The notes: a model not told the origin generated them from the letters alone. Counted from the stretch's first letter, positions 8,797 to 17,513 are shown. The stretch: 64,000 nucleotides of DNA from Paenibacillus sabinae T27 (GCF_000612505.1 NZ_CP004078.1:5206570-5270569); one strand, 5' to 3'. Program-made: numbers and translations.

Positions 8797-9349
8797 TCCG
8801 GCTCAGCGACTCCGGCGTCATGCCGAGATAGCTTGCCAGCTGATGCTGAGGAACACGGTCGATGAGCCCGGGTCTTCGAAGAAGCAGGGTCTTGTAACGC
8901 TCCTCGGGAGAAGAGCCGATAAAAGCGGCGAACTCCTCCTGAAACTGACCGAAGCTCTCCTCGATCATCCGGCGCGTCATGGACTCGAGCTGCGTGTATT
9001 TGGCGTACATCTCCCTCTCGGCGTCCAGCTGGCCAACAACCAATACAGAGTCCTCCAGACAGGTCAGGGTGGAATCCGACGATTTATCCGGCTTATGTAC
9101 GTTGAAGATGGCGATCGCCTGCTCCTCGGTATAGAAATTCGAGGTTATGTCCCGGCCCGTCTCATCCACCGCATGCTGCCGTACGCACCCCTTCAGGACA
9201 AAATAACATTTGCCGGGAATCTCCCCCTGCCTGAGCAGAACGGTTCCCTTCCTGTATTCTTCCACTTGAATTTCATCCAAAATCGTGTGCTGCTCTGCTT
9301 CGCTCAAGGAGGTCAGCCGGGCCATATATTTCAGTAAAAGATGCTTCAT
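8753..9349 (-). CDS. Crp/Fnr-family transcriptional regulator
   Basis: 198 residues. Residues 15-115 form a cyclic-nucleotide-binding fold (EYRKGTVLLRQGEIPGKCYF, then VLKGCVRQ). A long connector helix follows, then a C-terminal helix-turn-helix (VPQHQLASYLGMTPESLSRI). Cysteines are not arranged as an N-terminal iron-sulfur motif, so it is not an oxygen-sensing Fnr; the family resembles YeiL/Crp-type regulators with unknown ligand. An in-frame ATG at 9373 exists, but the strong GGAGGG lies 9 bases before ATG 9349. It converges on and overlaps the DUF4386 gene. Confidence 0.85.
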   Translation of the reverse strand: MKHLLLKYMARLTSLSEAEQHTILDEIQVEEYRKGTVLLRQGEIPGKCYFVLKGCVRQHAVDETGRDITSNFYTEEQAIAIFNVHKPDKSSDSTLTCLEDSVLVVGQLDAEREMYAKYTQLESMTRRMIEESFGQFQEEFAAFIGSSPEERYKTLLLRRPGLIDRVPQHQLASYLGMTPESLSRIKKRLHRERAETEL

Positions 9350-9381
9350 TTTTTCCAGCCCTCCCTCCTTCAATGTAAAAG

Positions 9382-9516
9382 CTACCGCGTCATGGACACC
9401 TCAAAATGATCCGAGTGAAAATGGCTGTAGTACCGCCCGTTCTCCGCCGTAAATTTCAGCACGCAGCAGTCCGGGTCGGTCACGCCGAGCGGATATGACT
9501 TGCACCATCCTCCATT
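9382..9516 (-). pseudogene. C-terminal remnant of a pyridoxamine-5'-phosphate-oxidase-like protein
   Basis: A 44-codon open end reads WCKSYPLGVTDPDCCVLKFT, then AENGRYYSHFHSDHFEVSMTR and a stop. The pattern YPxGVTDPDxxVLKFTAxxGxYY is typical of the C-terminal part of general-stress FMN-binding split-barrel proteins. A stop lies just upstream in frame, and the preceding codons in another frame (LKMEDGASHIRSA) may be more of the same gene. No start exists, so only a fragment is left. Confidence 0.55.
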
Positions 9517-9571
9517 TTAAGGGAGGCCAGGCGGGTTGTACATTTCTCTTTTTTTCAGGCAAGGGCTGACC

Positions 9572-9940
9572 CTAATCGCTATGCTCCGCCAGCTGCACCT
9601 CAAAGCAGTCCGGGTCTAGGATATAAAAGAATCGCAGACGTGGATTGGGCGCGACCGGCCCGCGGGCAACCGGAATGCCCAAGCTCTTCAAATATGCCAT
9701 CGCCTCATCCAGGGACTCCACCTCAAAACCAATGGACACACCACATTCCGCCTTCAACACCGGCTCGCTTCCCTGGATCAGTTCAACCTTCGGCTGCCCC
9801 TCCGTCCCCAGCATGGCGATCTGCCTGCCTCTGCTCTCGAATCTGCGCTGAATCGGTAGTTTGAGAATCCCGTGATAGAAGTTCAGGGACGCCTCGAGAT
9901 CGCGCACCCGGAGTGTAATCCAATTCATGCTCAAATTCAT
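9572..9940 (-). CDS. VOC-family (glyoxalase/bleomycin-resistance fold) protein
   Basis: 122 residues with two beta-alpha-beta-beta-beta units: LSMNWITLRVRDLEASLNFYHGIL at the N-terminus and VSIGFEVESLDEAMAYLKSLG in the second half, ending FFYILDPDCFEVQLAEH. The glutamate of CFEVQL matches the usual metal ligand in the second module. ATG 9940 is preceded by GAGGGGG at 8 bases, better than the upstream in-frame ATG at 9970. Such proteins bind metals and act as glyoxalases, dioxygenases or binding proteins; the specific role is not readable. The terminator at 9992 shows it is transcribed separately from the genes to its right. Confidence 0.82.
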   Translation of the reverse strand: MNLSMNWITLRVRDLEASLNFYHGILKLPIQRRFESRGRQIAMLGTEGQPKVELIQGSEPVLKAECGVSIGFEVESLDEAMAYLKSLGIPVARGPVAPNPRLRFFYILDPDCFEVQLAEHSD

Positions 9941-9991
9941 GCGTGTATCCCCCTCTATTGATTGTCCCACCCGCTAATATGCTATCAATGG

Positions 9992-10018
9992 AAAAAGACG
10001 GCGGGAAGCCGTCTTTTT
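9992..10018. terminator. Bidirectional-looking terminator
   Basis: AAAAAGACGGC, loop GGGAA, GCCGTCTTTTT: perfect 11-bp stem with A- and T-runs on both sides. In context it ends the minus-strand CxxH/CxxC gene. Confidence 0.85.
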
Positions 10019-10033
10019 CTCTCCCATTTCTAT

Positions 10034-10201
10034 TTACACGACCAGATATTCCGCATTCTTCTCGCATTCCGCACATTTGGCCGGCGGGTCCCAGTCCGAG
10101 AATTCCGTATCCTTCAGATCCACGACGTCGGGCGCGTCCTCGTATTCGTCGACAAACATATCAATGGCCAGCTCCAGATGTTCTTTACAGACAACATACA
10201 T
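10034..10201 (-). CDS. CxxH/CxxC protein (YyzF-like)
   Basis: 55 residues: MYVVCKEHLELAIDMFVDEY, then an acidic middle, then CAECEKNAEYLVV at the end. The CxxH near the N-terminus and CxxC near the C-terminus make a probable zinc site and identify the small CxxH/CxxC family that sits next to rlmH/htrA in Bacillales (B. subtilis YyzF). Function unknown. The ATG has no ideal Shine-Dalgarno (AAAGGGA lies about 12 bases upstream); an in-frame TTG nine bases earlier is an alternative. The gene is followed at once by a strong terminator. Confidence 0.8.
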   Translation of the reverse strand: MYVVCKEHLELAIDMFVDEYEDAPDVVDLKDTEFSDWDPPAKCAECEKNAEYLVV

Positions 10202-10373
10202 GTAATGCAAGCATCCCTTTCCCTTTGCTCTTCAAGCGTAATACTCCTCTTACTGTTCTACCACAATTCCGCCAAAAAAGAAATCTAAATAACCCGCAAA
10301 AGCGGCCGCCTGACGCAGCCTTGCCTTTACGGGTCTATGATTAGCCTTGCTCTGCCAAAATGCTGCGGTTGTC

Positions 10374-12175
10374 TTAATTCGCCGAAGTGGCGCGCTGCGC
10401 CGCATACCCCGGCCGGTCCAGCTCATACAATCTGCGGTAGCGGGGCTCGGAAGCCATCAGTTCGGCGTGGGTGCCGCGCATTTCGACTCTGCCGTTCTCC
10501 ATAAAAATCACTTCGTCCATCCGCTCCGCACCGACGAGATGATGGGTCACCCAGATCAGCGTCTTGCCCTCCATTGCGGCAAAAATCGTCGACAGCAGCT
10601 CCCGCTCCGTGCGCGGATCGAGACCTACCGTCGGCTCGTCGAGCAGAACGACCGGCGTGTTTTGCAGCAGGATGCGCGCCAGCGCGATCCGCTGGCGTTC
10701 CCCACCGGAGAAGCGCAGCCCCGCTTCGCGCACCCGCGTGTCGTAGCCTGCAGGCAGCGAGTCGATCAGGTCGCCCAGCTTCGCCAAAGCGCCCGCCTGC
10801 GCGATTTGCTCCTCGGAAGCCTCCGGGTCGCCAAGCCGGATATTGTTCGCTACCGTCGTGTCGAACAGATGCGGACGCTGGTTCAGGACGGAGATAATGG
10901 ATGGAATCTGCTCTCCGTAGGAGGCGGCAGCCATGCCGTTGATGGTCACAGCTCCTGCGGTGGGAGCAAGCGCTCCCTGGATCATCTTCAGCAGGGTCGA
11001 TTTGCCTGCACCGCTGCGGCCGATGATGGCGATTTTCTTACCCTGGGGAATGTCCAGCGTCAAATCGCGAACCGACCATTCCCCGGCTTCTTCGTAGCGG
11101 TAATCCGCTTGGCGGATCGAGATATGAGCCGAATTTATGTCCGTGCCTCCAGCGGCAGATGGATGCCAATCGCCGTGCCTTGAATCGCCACCGTCTGGCG
11201 CATCACCCTCCGCCACCCCCCCGGTCTCTCCTCCACACCCGCGAGCCGTTCCAGAGAGTTGCGGTACTGCGGGATTTTTTCAATCGCTTCCGATACTGGC
11301 AGGAACGCATCCGCAACCGGAAAGACCACCAGCGCGAATGCGGCAATCAATGTGCCGGGAATCGCTCCCTGCGCAAACTCGCCGCCGGCCCACCAGATCA
11401 TGGACACCACGCCCAGGCCGACCACCGACTGGCCAAGAAACATGCGGATACGCGCCCAGCGCCGCAGCGCCGCGTCCGTGCGGGCGACCGCCTGCTCATC
11501 CGCCTCATACGTATCGACGAACTGGCCCTGCCGTCCGCTGATCATCCAGTCGCTCATGCCGAGCACGGCATCGGTCAGCTTCTGGTACAGCCGGTTGCGG
11601 GCCTGCTTGACTTCGCGCTGACGTTTTTGCGTCAGCAGCAGCGAAATGAGCGGCAGCACAGCGACCAGTACCAGAATGTACAGGCCGACCAGCACCGCGA
11701 AGCGCACATCGAACATACCGATGGCAATAACCGCCGCTGCGTAGATGATCAGGGAAATGACGGCGGGAAATACGGTGCGAAGATATACATTTTGCAAATA
11801 TTCAATGTCATCAGCCAGCATCCCGAGAATATCGCCCGTACGGAAGCGCGAGGAGAGGAATAACGCTTGCGGCTCCAGAATGCGGTACAGCCGCTGGCGC
11901 ATCTGGGACAAAATCCGCAGAATCGTATCATGCCCGACCAGCCGCTCCACATAATGAATGACCGCCCGGCTTGTGCCGAACGCGCGCACACCGACAATCG
12001 GAACATAGATCATGAGGATGTTCTCCGGCGGAATGGACGCTTTGGAAATCAGAAAGCCGGACGTATACATCAGGGATGAAGCGGAAAATATCGTCAGCGC
12101 GCCCAGCAGGACAATCGCCAGGAAACGCCAGAAATAAGACGACACGTAAGGGGCAAACCAGCCTTCCCGTCTCAA
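10374..12175 (-). CDS. cydC: CydC, ABC exporter subunit for cytochrome bd assembly, frameshifted
   Basis: With CydD it forms a heterodimeric inner-membrane ABC transporter that exports glutathione/cysteine and is needed to assemble cytochrome bd. The first 320 residues hold six membrane helices (SSYFWRFLAIVLLGALTIFS onward). The second part, in another frame, is the ATPase: Walker A GRSGAGKST, signature FSGGERQR, Walker B VVLLDEP. The frames meet at a run of seven C (11216-11222, minus-strand G7); an eighth base gives PGGVAEGDAP and one 600-residue protein. The start is TTG 12175, overlapping the cydD stop by 4 bases, with AGGAGG 7 bases ahead. The G-tract could be an error or a slippage site. 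Confidence 0.88.
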
Positions 12176-14076
12176 AGAATCCCCTCCTGTTGCGCTTCTA
12201 CAAGCTCGTAATAGGTGCCTTTGCGTTCAAGAAGCTCCTGATGGGTGCCCATTTCGGCAACCCTGCCCTGCTTCATAACCAGAATAAGGTCCATATCCGC
12301 CATCCAGTGCAGACGGTGCGTTGCCAGGAAGACAAGCTTGTCCTCAAATAGCGGCAGCATCGTCTCCTTCAGCTCATACTCCGTCTCGATGTCCAGATGC
12401 GCCGTCGGTTCGTCCAGCAGCATGATCGGACGTCTGCTCAGCAGCGCCCGCGCCAGCGCGACCCGCTGCTCCTGCCCGCCGCTTAAAGCGCGTCCGCCGC
12501 CGCCAATCATTTCGTCCAGTCCGTCAGGGAGCGAAGCGGCAAGCGGAGAGAGACCGGCTGCTGCGACCGCCCCGGCAACGGCTTCCGGAGAAGCCTCCGG
12601 ATGATAGAACCGGACATTATCCGCCAATGTACCGCTAAAAATGTACGGCCGCTGCGGAATATACGACGTCTGGCGCCGCCAGGCGTCGTCCGTCAGCGCG
12701 CTTACGTCATAATCGTTTATTTTTATATGTCCCCGGCTCGGATGCAAAAACCCGGCAAGCACATCAATCAGCGTCGACTTGCCGGCGCCGCTCTCGCCGA
12801 TGATGCCGATTTTGCCGGTACTGGGGAACTGCACGGTAATTTCCTCCAGCGAGGAAGGACCTCCCTCTTCGTGCCGGACGCCGATCCCTTCAAGAGACAG
12901 CATGCTGGTGGCAGTCCAGACAAATACGGACTCCGGTACAGCCGATGCATCCGAGCCGGAGGCTTCAGTTGTCTCCCCGCCGACGGGTGGATGCATATCC
13001 GGTTTACCTACCTCAGCCGCCAAAGCACGCACTTTCCCCTCCTGCTGAGAGCGTTCTTCCGAACGCCCCTCCCCTCCTGCTGCCTGAGCATTCATCCGCG
13101 ATGACTCCCCACGCTCCAGCACTACAGCCTTAACCGTCTCCCGGTCGATGATGCTCTTCATCGCTTCGCCGGCCTCCTTGCCGTCGAGCGTAGCATGGAA
13201 GTCGGCGCCGACGAGCCGCACTGGCAGGAAATATTCCGGCGCGAGAATGAGGATCATCAGCCCTGTCACCAGCGTCATTTCTCCATTCACCAGTCGCACA
13301 CCGAGACTGACGGCCACGGAAGCGACGGACAACATCGTGAAGAAATCGAGCGCAAACGAGGACAGGAATGCGACCCGGAGAGTACGCATCGTTGCCGACC
13401 GGTAGCGGTCGCTAACCTCGGCAATCGCCTCGCTGTGATCCTTGCTACGTCCGAGAAACTTCAGCGTTTCCAGCCCCCGCAGCGAATCGACAAAATGATT
13501 GGACAGCGTCCGGTACGATTCCAGCTGCCGGTCCATCTGCCCCCGCGCCGTCATGCCGATCAGAATCATGAACACGATAAGAATCGGCATCGTCACGGTT
13601 AGAATAATCCCGCTTATGCGGTCCTGCGTGTACACAAAGACAAGGAGCAGCGCAGGCGTTACCGCCATGCCGACCATCCGCGGAATAATCAGCTCCAGAT
13701 AGGTGCGGAACTTGGTGACCCCCTCCAGCACAAGCGTTACCAGGGTTCCTGTCCCTTGATCCCCGGCCATTCTCGGCCCCAGCCGAAACAGCCTGTCCAT
13801 CATCTTGCGCCGCATGGCGCTGCCCGTCTTCTCCGCGAACCGGTACGAGGCGCTGCTCATCAGCAGGCCGCAGGCATGCCTCGCCAGAAACGCAAGAAGG
13901 AACAACAGCGCAGTGCCCCATTGTTCCTTCAGCGGATTCCCCGCGAACAGCGCGGAGACGACTTCGGCCAGCGATTTGGCCATCAACAAGATGGACAAGC
14001 TTTGCACCAGGGTAAGGAATCCCACCGCCAGAAAGACCGGCCTAACTCCTTTATACCCGAGCAAATTTCTATCCAT
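12172..14076 (-). CDS. cydD: CydD, ABC exporter subunit for cytochrome bd assembly
   Basis: 634 residues: six-helix membrane domain (residues 10-300) then ATPase with Walker A GESGAGKST, signature ALSGGQEQR and Walker B IMLLDEP, and H-loop TH. Partner of CydC. Between the two domains (about residues 325-395) is an unusually long hydrophilic insert rich in G, E, S and R (for example GGEGRSEERSQQEGKV) that most CydD proteins lack. The start ATG overlaps the cydB stop by one base (TAATG), indicating translational coupling. The gene is intact, unlike cydC. Confidence 0.93.
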   Translation of the reverse strand: MDRNLLGYKGVRPVFLAVGFLTLVQSLSILLMAKSLAEVVSALFAGNPLKEQWGTALLFLLAFLARHACGLLMSSASYRFAEKTGSAMRRKMMDRLFRLGPRMAGDQGTGTLVTLVLEGVTKFRTYLELIIPRMVGMAVTPALLLVFVYTQDRISGIILTVTMPILIVFMILIGMTARGQMDRQLESYRTLSNHFVDSLRGLETLKFLGRSKDHSEAIAEVSDRYRSATMRTLRVAFLSSFALDFFTMLSVASVAVSLGVRLVNGEMTLVTGLMILILAPEYFLPVRLVGADFHATLDGKEAGEAMKSIIDRETVKAVVLERGESSRMNAQAAGGEGRSEERSQQEGKVRALAAEVGKPDMHPPVGGETTEASGSDASAVPESVFVWTATSMLSLEGIGVRHEEGGPSSLEEITVQFPSTGKIGIIGESGAGKSTLIDVLAGFLHPSRGHIKINDYDVSALTDDAWRRQTSYIPQRPYIFSGTLADNVRFYHPEASPEAVAGAVAAAGLSPLAASLPDGLDEMIGGGGRALSGGQEQRVALARALLSRRPIMLLDEPTAHLDIETEYELKETMLPLFEDKLVFLATHRLHWMADMDLILVMKQGRVAEMGTHQELLERKGTYYELVEAQQEGIL

Positions 14077-15095
14077 TAATATTCGAGAGTCTCCTTATCG
14101 CTAAGCCGTTTATGGAAGATAAAATAGCTCCAGATCTGATAGCCCAGCACGAACGGCAGCATGGTCAGCGCCACGATCGTCATTACTTTAAGCGAATAAT
14201 GACCGGATGCGGAGTTCGTAATCGTCAGGTTGTAAGCTTCGCCGAGCGAGCTGACCATTACCCGCGGGAACAGGCCCACGAATACGGCGATAACCGAAAG
14301 GCCCAGCACCGCGCCCGTCATGCCGAATGCCCAGCCGTCGCGCTTGTTCTTGCTGAAATAACCCGCGAGCAGGAAAGCGACCAGCCCCAGCACCGCAATA
14401 GCCCACAGCAGCGCCCCGCGCACTTTGAAAATATCCGTCTGGAAGTAAGTCATGATGACAAAAGCCAGCAGCACTACACCCGTCGGCAGCAGCAGAGCTC
14501 GCGACCGTTTGCGCGCCCGTTCCTGAAGCTCGCCGAAGGTGCGAAGCGCCGTGAACAGCAGGCCGTGGATGTTGCACAACAGGACGACCGCAACTCCCGC
14601 CAGCACGGTATAGACATTCACAATGTCCCCGAAAAAGGCCGCGTGCATCTGCATGTCGCCGTCAATCGGCAGACCTTTGATGAAGCTTGCAAACACAATG
14701 GCCAGCAGGAAAGGCGGCAGGAAGCTGCCGATCAGGATCGACAGATCCCAGGTGGTCCGCCAGCCCCCGGATTGCGCTTTGCCTCTGTATTCAAAGGCCA
14801 CCCCGCGGAGAATCAGACCGAACAGAGCGAAGACAAACGGCACATAAAACCCGCTGAACAGCGTTGCGTACCATTCAGGGAAAGCGGCGAACATCGCCCC
14901 CGCCCCGGTAATGAGCCATACCTCATTCGCGTCCCAGAAAGGACCGATGGAGTTAATCATCACCCGGCGCTGCCGTTCGTCCTTCGGGAGCAGCTGAGAC
15001 TGCATTCCCACACCGAAGTCGAAGCCTTCCAGAAAGAAGAATCCGACGAAGAGAACCGCAATCAGCACAAACCAAAGTTCATTAAGTGAGAGCAT
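14076..15095 (-). CDS. cydB: Cytochrome bd ubiquinol oxidase subunit II
   Basis: 339 residues, polytopic with about eight or nine helices. The N-terminus MLSLNELWFVLIAVLFVGFF, followed by LEGFDFGVG, and the PFWDANEVWLITGAGAMFAA motif are diagnostic of CydB. With CydA it forms the quinol oxidase that reduces O2 to water without pumping protons, with high oxygen affinity. The gene overlaps cydA by 14 bases and has its own GGAGG before the ATG. Stoichiometric expression with cydA and the maturation exporter CydDC downstream is expected from the operon. Confidence 0.96.
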   Translation of the reverse strand: MLSLNELWFVLIAVLFVGFFFLEGFDFGVGMQSQLLPKDERQRRVMINSIGPFWDANEVWLITGAGAMFAAFPEWYATLFSGFYVPFVFALFGLILRGVAFEYRGKAQSGGWRTTWDLSILIGSFLPPFLLAIVFASFIKGLPIDGDMQMHAAFFGDIVNVYTVLAGVAVVLLCNIHGLLFTALRTFGELQERARKRSRALLLPTGVVLLAFVIMTYFQTDIFKVRGALLWAIAVLGLVAFLLAGYFSKNKRDGWAFGMTGAVLGLSVIAVFVGLFPRVMVSSLGEAYNLTITNSASGHYSLKVMTIVALTMLPFVLGYQIWSYFIFHKRLSDKETLEY

Positions 15096-16485
15096 GGTGT
15101 CCCTCCTTTTTGTTATAAGGGTCGGTCGAATGCGAATCTTCGTCGATGGCGTACGGGCCTTTTTTGATTACTTTGACGAACAGATAGATCAGCACAATCA
15201 ACAGAACCCCATAGATAGCGTTAAAGGTAATGAGCGAGAACAAGACTTGTCCTGCCGTAATATTGGGCGAGACGCTCCGCTCGGTGGTCATCAGTCCGAA
15301 AACGGTCCAAGGCTGACGACCGAATTCCGTCATGACCCAGCCCGCCGTATTGGCGATCGGAGGCAGCAGCAGTCCGGATAAGCAGATGCGCAGGAACCCG
15401 GTGTTAGGCTGATCCAGCTTCTTGCGCCACATCAGATATACAGCCCATAGTGTTATAAAAATCATCGCCATACCGGCGGCAATCATAATCCGGAAGCTCC
15501 AGAAGGTCGTACGTACTGGCGGTATGTAATTGCCCGGACCGTATTTTTGCTCATACTCAGCCTGCAGTTCTTTCATCCCTTTGACTTCACCGGAGAATGT
15601 ACTGTAGGAGAGGAAGCTAAGCGCGTACGGAATCTTCAGCTCATGCGTGCTTACCATCTTCTCAGGGTCGATATTGGCGACTACCGTCCAAGGGGCCGGG
15701 TCACCGCTCTTGCCCCACAGGCCTTCCGAAGCGGCCATCTTCATCGGCTGGGTTTTGACTAGATATTGCGCCTGCCAGTGGCCGGCAAAGGCAACGCCAA
15801 TCGAACTGATAATGCCGACGATCGCGGCGATTTTAAAAGATTTTTGAAAGAACGAAACGTTCTGCTTTCTGAGCAGCTTAATCGCGCTGACACCGATAAT
15901 CAGAAAGGCTCCGGTGGCAAAGGCGCCCAGTACGGTATGCGGAAATTCAACCAGCACTTGACCGTTGGTGATCAGCGACAGAAAATCATTCATCTCCGCG
16001 CGGCCGTTGTTGATGGTGTACCCTACAGGATGCTGCATGAAGGAGTTCGCCGCCAGAATCCAGAAAGCCGACAGCGTGGTGCCAATCGCAACAAACCAGA
16101 TAGACAGCAGATGGATCTTCTTCGAAACCTTCTCCCAGCCGAAAATCCAGATTCCAATAAACGTTGATTCAAGGAAAAACGCGAGTAAGGCTTCAATCGC
16201 AAGCGGAGCTCCGAATACGTCCCCGACAAAGCGCGAGTAATCCGACCAGTTCATGCCGAACTGGAATTCCTGCAAAATTCCGGTCACAACCCCGATCGCA
16301 AAGTTAACCAGGAAGAGCTTGCCCCAAAATTTAGCCATTCGCTTGTACTCTTCGTTGCCGCTGCGTACGTACATCGTCTCCATAATCGCGATGATGAACG
16401 ACAATCCGATCGTCACCGGCACAAAGAAAAAGTGAAAAATCGTTGTCGACGCAAACTGCATGCGCGACAGCATAAGTGTATCCAT
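15082..16485 (-). CDS. cydA: Cytochrome bd ubiquinol oxidase subunit I
   Basis: 467 residues, nine helices. His18 in MQFASTTIFHFFFVPVTIGL is the haem b595/d region ligand, and the methionine of GWVMTEFGRQPW is the haem b558 ligand; GRQPW is a CydA signature. The periplasmic Q-loop is short, as in Firmicutes. It is the first gene of cydABDC and has the strong site GGGGGGAAGG before ATG 16485. Two dyads of TGTGA-N6-TCACA type lie within 135 bases upstream, pointing to redox (Rex) or Fnr control. It catalyses quinol oxidation and O2 reduction in the membrane at low oxygen. Confidence 0.97.
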   Translation of the reverse strand: MDTLMLSRMQFASTTIFHFFFVPVTIGLSFIIAIMETMYVRSGNEEYKRMAKFWGKLFLVNFAIGVVTGILQEFQFGMNWSDYSRFVGDVFGAPLAIEALLAFFLESTFIGIWIFGWEKVSKKIHLLSIWFVAIGTTLSAFWILAANSFMQHPVGYTINNGRAEMNDFLSLITNGQVLVEFPHTVLGAFATGAFLIIGVSAIKLLRKQNVSFFQKSFKIAAIVGIISSIGVAFAGHWQAQYLVKTQPMKMAASEGLWGKSGDPAPWTVVANIDPEKMVSTHELKIPYALSFLSYSTFSGEVKGMKELQAEYEQKYGPGNYIPPVRTTFWSFRIMIAAGMAMIFITLWAVYLMWRKKLDQPNTGFLRICLSGLLLPPIANTAGWVMTEFGRQPWTVFGLMTTERSVSPNITAGQVLFSLITFNAIYGVLLIVLIYLFVKVIKKGPYAIDEDSHSTDPYNKKEGHHALT

Positions 16486-16547
16486 GTTTTCCCTTCCTTC
16501 CCCCCGTTTGGTTGCTTTTTATTTTGTCAAAATTTTAAGATGTGAAG

Positions 16548-16563
16548 TGTGATTTATGTCACA
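16548..16563. promoter_or_regulatory. Rex/Fnr-type operator, cyd-proximal
   Basis: TGTGA-TTTATG-TCACA: both half-sites perfect with a 6-base gap, 63 bases before the cydA start. This fits both the Rex (TTGTGA-N6-TCACAA) and the Bacillus Fnr/Crp consensus. Confidence 0.65.
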
Positions 16564-16595
16564 TCTAATTCCATTTTTCCTACACAAAAATCAAT

Positions 16596-16621
16596 AAATT
16601 TGTGACATTGATCACAAATTT
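16596..16621. promoter_or_regulatory. Rex-type operator, cyd-distal, perfect extended dyad
   Basis: The core is TTGTGA-CATTGA-TCACAA, and symmetry extends to AAATTTGTGA with TCACAAATTT, 10-bp arms around a 6-base gap. This is a full Rex consensus; in B. subtilis Rex represses cydABCD when NADH is low. It lies about 110 bases upstream of cydA. Rex itself is not in this window. Confidence 0.75.
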
Positions 16622-16633
16622 TTCGACAAAAGC

Positions 16634-16660
16634 AAAAAAATAAGACGGTTATCCGTCTTA
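16634..16660 (-). terminator. Terminator of the ydjO-like gene
   Basis: Minus strand: TAAGACGG, loop ATAA, CCGTCTTA, then T7. It separates the ydjO-like gene from the cyd control region. Confidence 0.8.
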
Positions 16661-16698
16661 AAGCTTATCGTTTGAAAATCTCTTTCTTGCTTTCAATA

Positions 16699-16929
16699 TC
16701 AAGAAATGGAAATGTTCTTTTTCAGCGATTTCGGATCGCTGCTTGAATTAATCAATTGCGGAAGCATTCGCATTCCCTGCTCCATCGGCGCATGGCACAA
16801 CGGGCAGGCAGGCGCATCCTCAAACGTAAAATTATCTCTCATCCACCCATTGCAGTCATCATTCGTGCAGGACCACACGGCCGTATTCTCTTCCGGTACT
16901 TCTTCCAGCGGTTTCTTCCGGTAGTTCAT
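16699..16929 (-). CDS. YdjO-like cold-inducible zinc-ribbon protein
   Basis: 76 residues. MNYRKKPLEEVPEENTAVWS, then CTNDDCNGWMRDNFTFEDAP and CPLC match the YdjO family of Bacillales; the CxxxxC and CPLC pairs probably hold one zinc ion. Members are described as cold-inducible, with unknown biochemical role. ATG 16929 is chosen because GGAGGG lies 8 bases upstream; an ATG at 16944 precedes that site. It stands directly downstream of a cold-shock gene but is separated from it by a terminator, so the pair may share cold control rather than one message. Confidence 0.82.
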   Translation of the reverse strand: MNYRKKPLEEVPEENTAVWSCTNDDCNGWMRDNFTFEDAPACPLCHAPMEQGMRMLPQLINSSSDPKSLKKNISIS

Positions 16930-16973
16930 TGCCGTTCCCTCCATTCTTTAGGTGCAAGGTTGGTTTATAGTTT

Positions 16974-17012
16974 AAAAAAAGACCGTCCCAACTATTGTCA
17001 AGCGGGGACGGT
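16974..17012 (-). terminator. Terminator of the cold-shock gene
   Basis: Minus strand: ACCGTCCC, 15-base loop, GGGACGGT, then C and T7 (plus-strand A-run 16974-16980). Confidence 0.8.
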
Positions 17013-17024
17013 ACTTGGGTTGAT

Positions 17025-17225
17025 TTACAGTTTTACAACGTTCTCAGCTTGCGGTCCGCGGTTGCCTTGAACAACGTTGAATTCAACGCGTTGGCCTTCG
17101 TCCAGCGATTTGAAGCCTTCGCCGACGATTGCGCTGAAGTGTACGAATACGTCGTTTCCGCCTTCAACTTCGATGAAGCCAAAGCCTTTCTCTGCGTTGA
17201 ACCATTTAACTGTACCTGTTTGCAT
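17025..17225 (-). CDS. Cold-shock protein (CspA/CspB family)
   Basis: 66 residues, one OB-fold cold-shock domain: [20 protein letters not shown] contains RNP1 (KGFGFI) and DVFVHFSAI is RNP2. These proteins bind single-stranded RNA and DNA and melt RNA structure in the cold. ATG 17225 follows GGAGG at 8 bases; upstream codons in frame (MEAYN) overlap the ribosome site and are not used. The message has a 5' leader of about 140 bases with a long hairpin at 17291-17338, as expected for temperature-controlled csp messages. Confidence 0.95.
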   Translation of the reverse strand: MQTGTVKWFNAEKGFGFIEVEGGNDVFVHFSAIVGEGFKSLDEGQRVEFNVVQGNRGPQAENVVKL

Positions 17226-17290
17226 GTTGTATGCCTCCAAAAATTGAAATTAACATGTTTCCTTTTATCTTTGAGCAAAGAAAAAATTCA

Positions 17291-17338
17291 CACATTGAAA
17301 AAGGCTGCTCTTCCAACCTGACAACCCTTTTCAATGTG
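17291..17338 (-). other. Long hairpin in the csp 5' leader
   Basis: CACATTGAAAAAGGCTG (17291-17307) pairs with CAACCCTTTTCAATGTG (17322-17338) at 15 of 17 positions around a 14-base loop. It lies 66 bases before the csp start and lacks a T-run, so it is not a terminator. A cold-responsive leader fold is plausible. Confidence 0.6.
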
Positions 17339-17370
17339 GAAATTCCAGGGTTCAAATCAAATTATGACTT

Positions 17371-17398
17371 TTATCATAGTACCACAACAAGACATCAA
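17371..17398 (-). promoter_or_regulatory. Candidate csp promoter
   Basis: Minus strand TTGATG (17398-17393), 16-bp spacer, TGATAA (17376-17371). It would start the message shortly before the leader hairpin. Confidence 0.4.
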
Positions 17399-17437
17399 AG
17401 GCAAGCTAACAACCGGTATAAAACCCATTTTTTTCCG

Positions 17438-17474
17438 AAAAAGACTGGCTCCCCAATCCGGCACAGCCAGCCTT
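17438..17474 (-). terminator. Terminator of htrA
   Basis: Minus strand: AAGGCTGGCT, 14-base loop, AGCCAGTCTT with one G-T pair, ending in TTTTT. It lies 40 bases after the htrA stop. Confidence 0.7.
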
Positions 17475-17513
17475 ATCTCGGTTCTTTAGTATTATATCCT
17501 GCCAACTCTGAAA

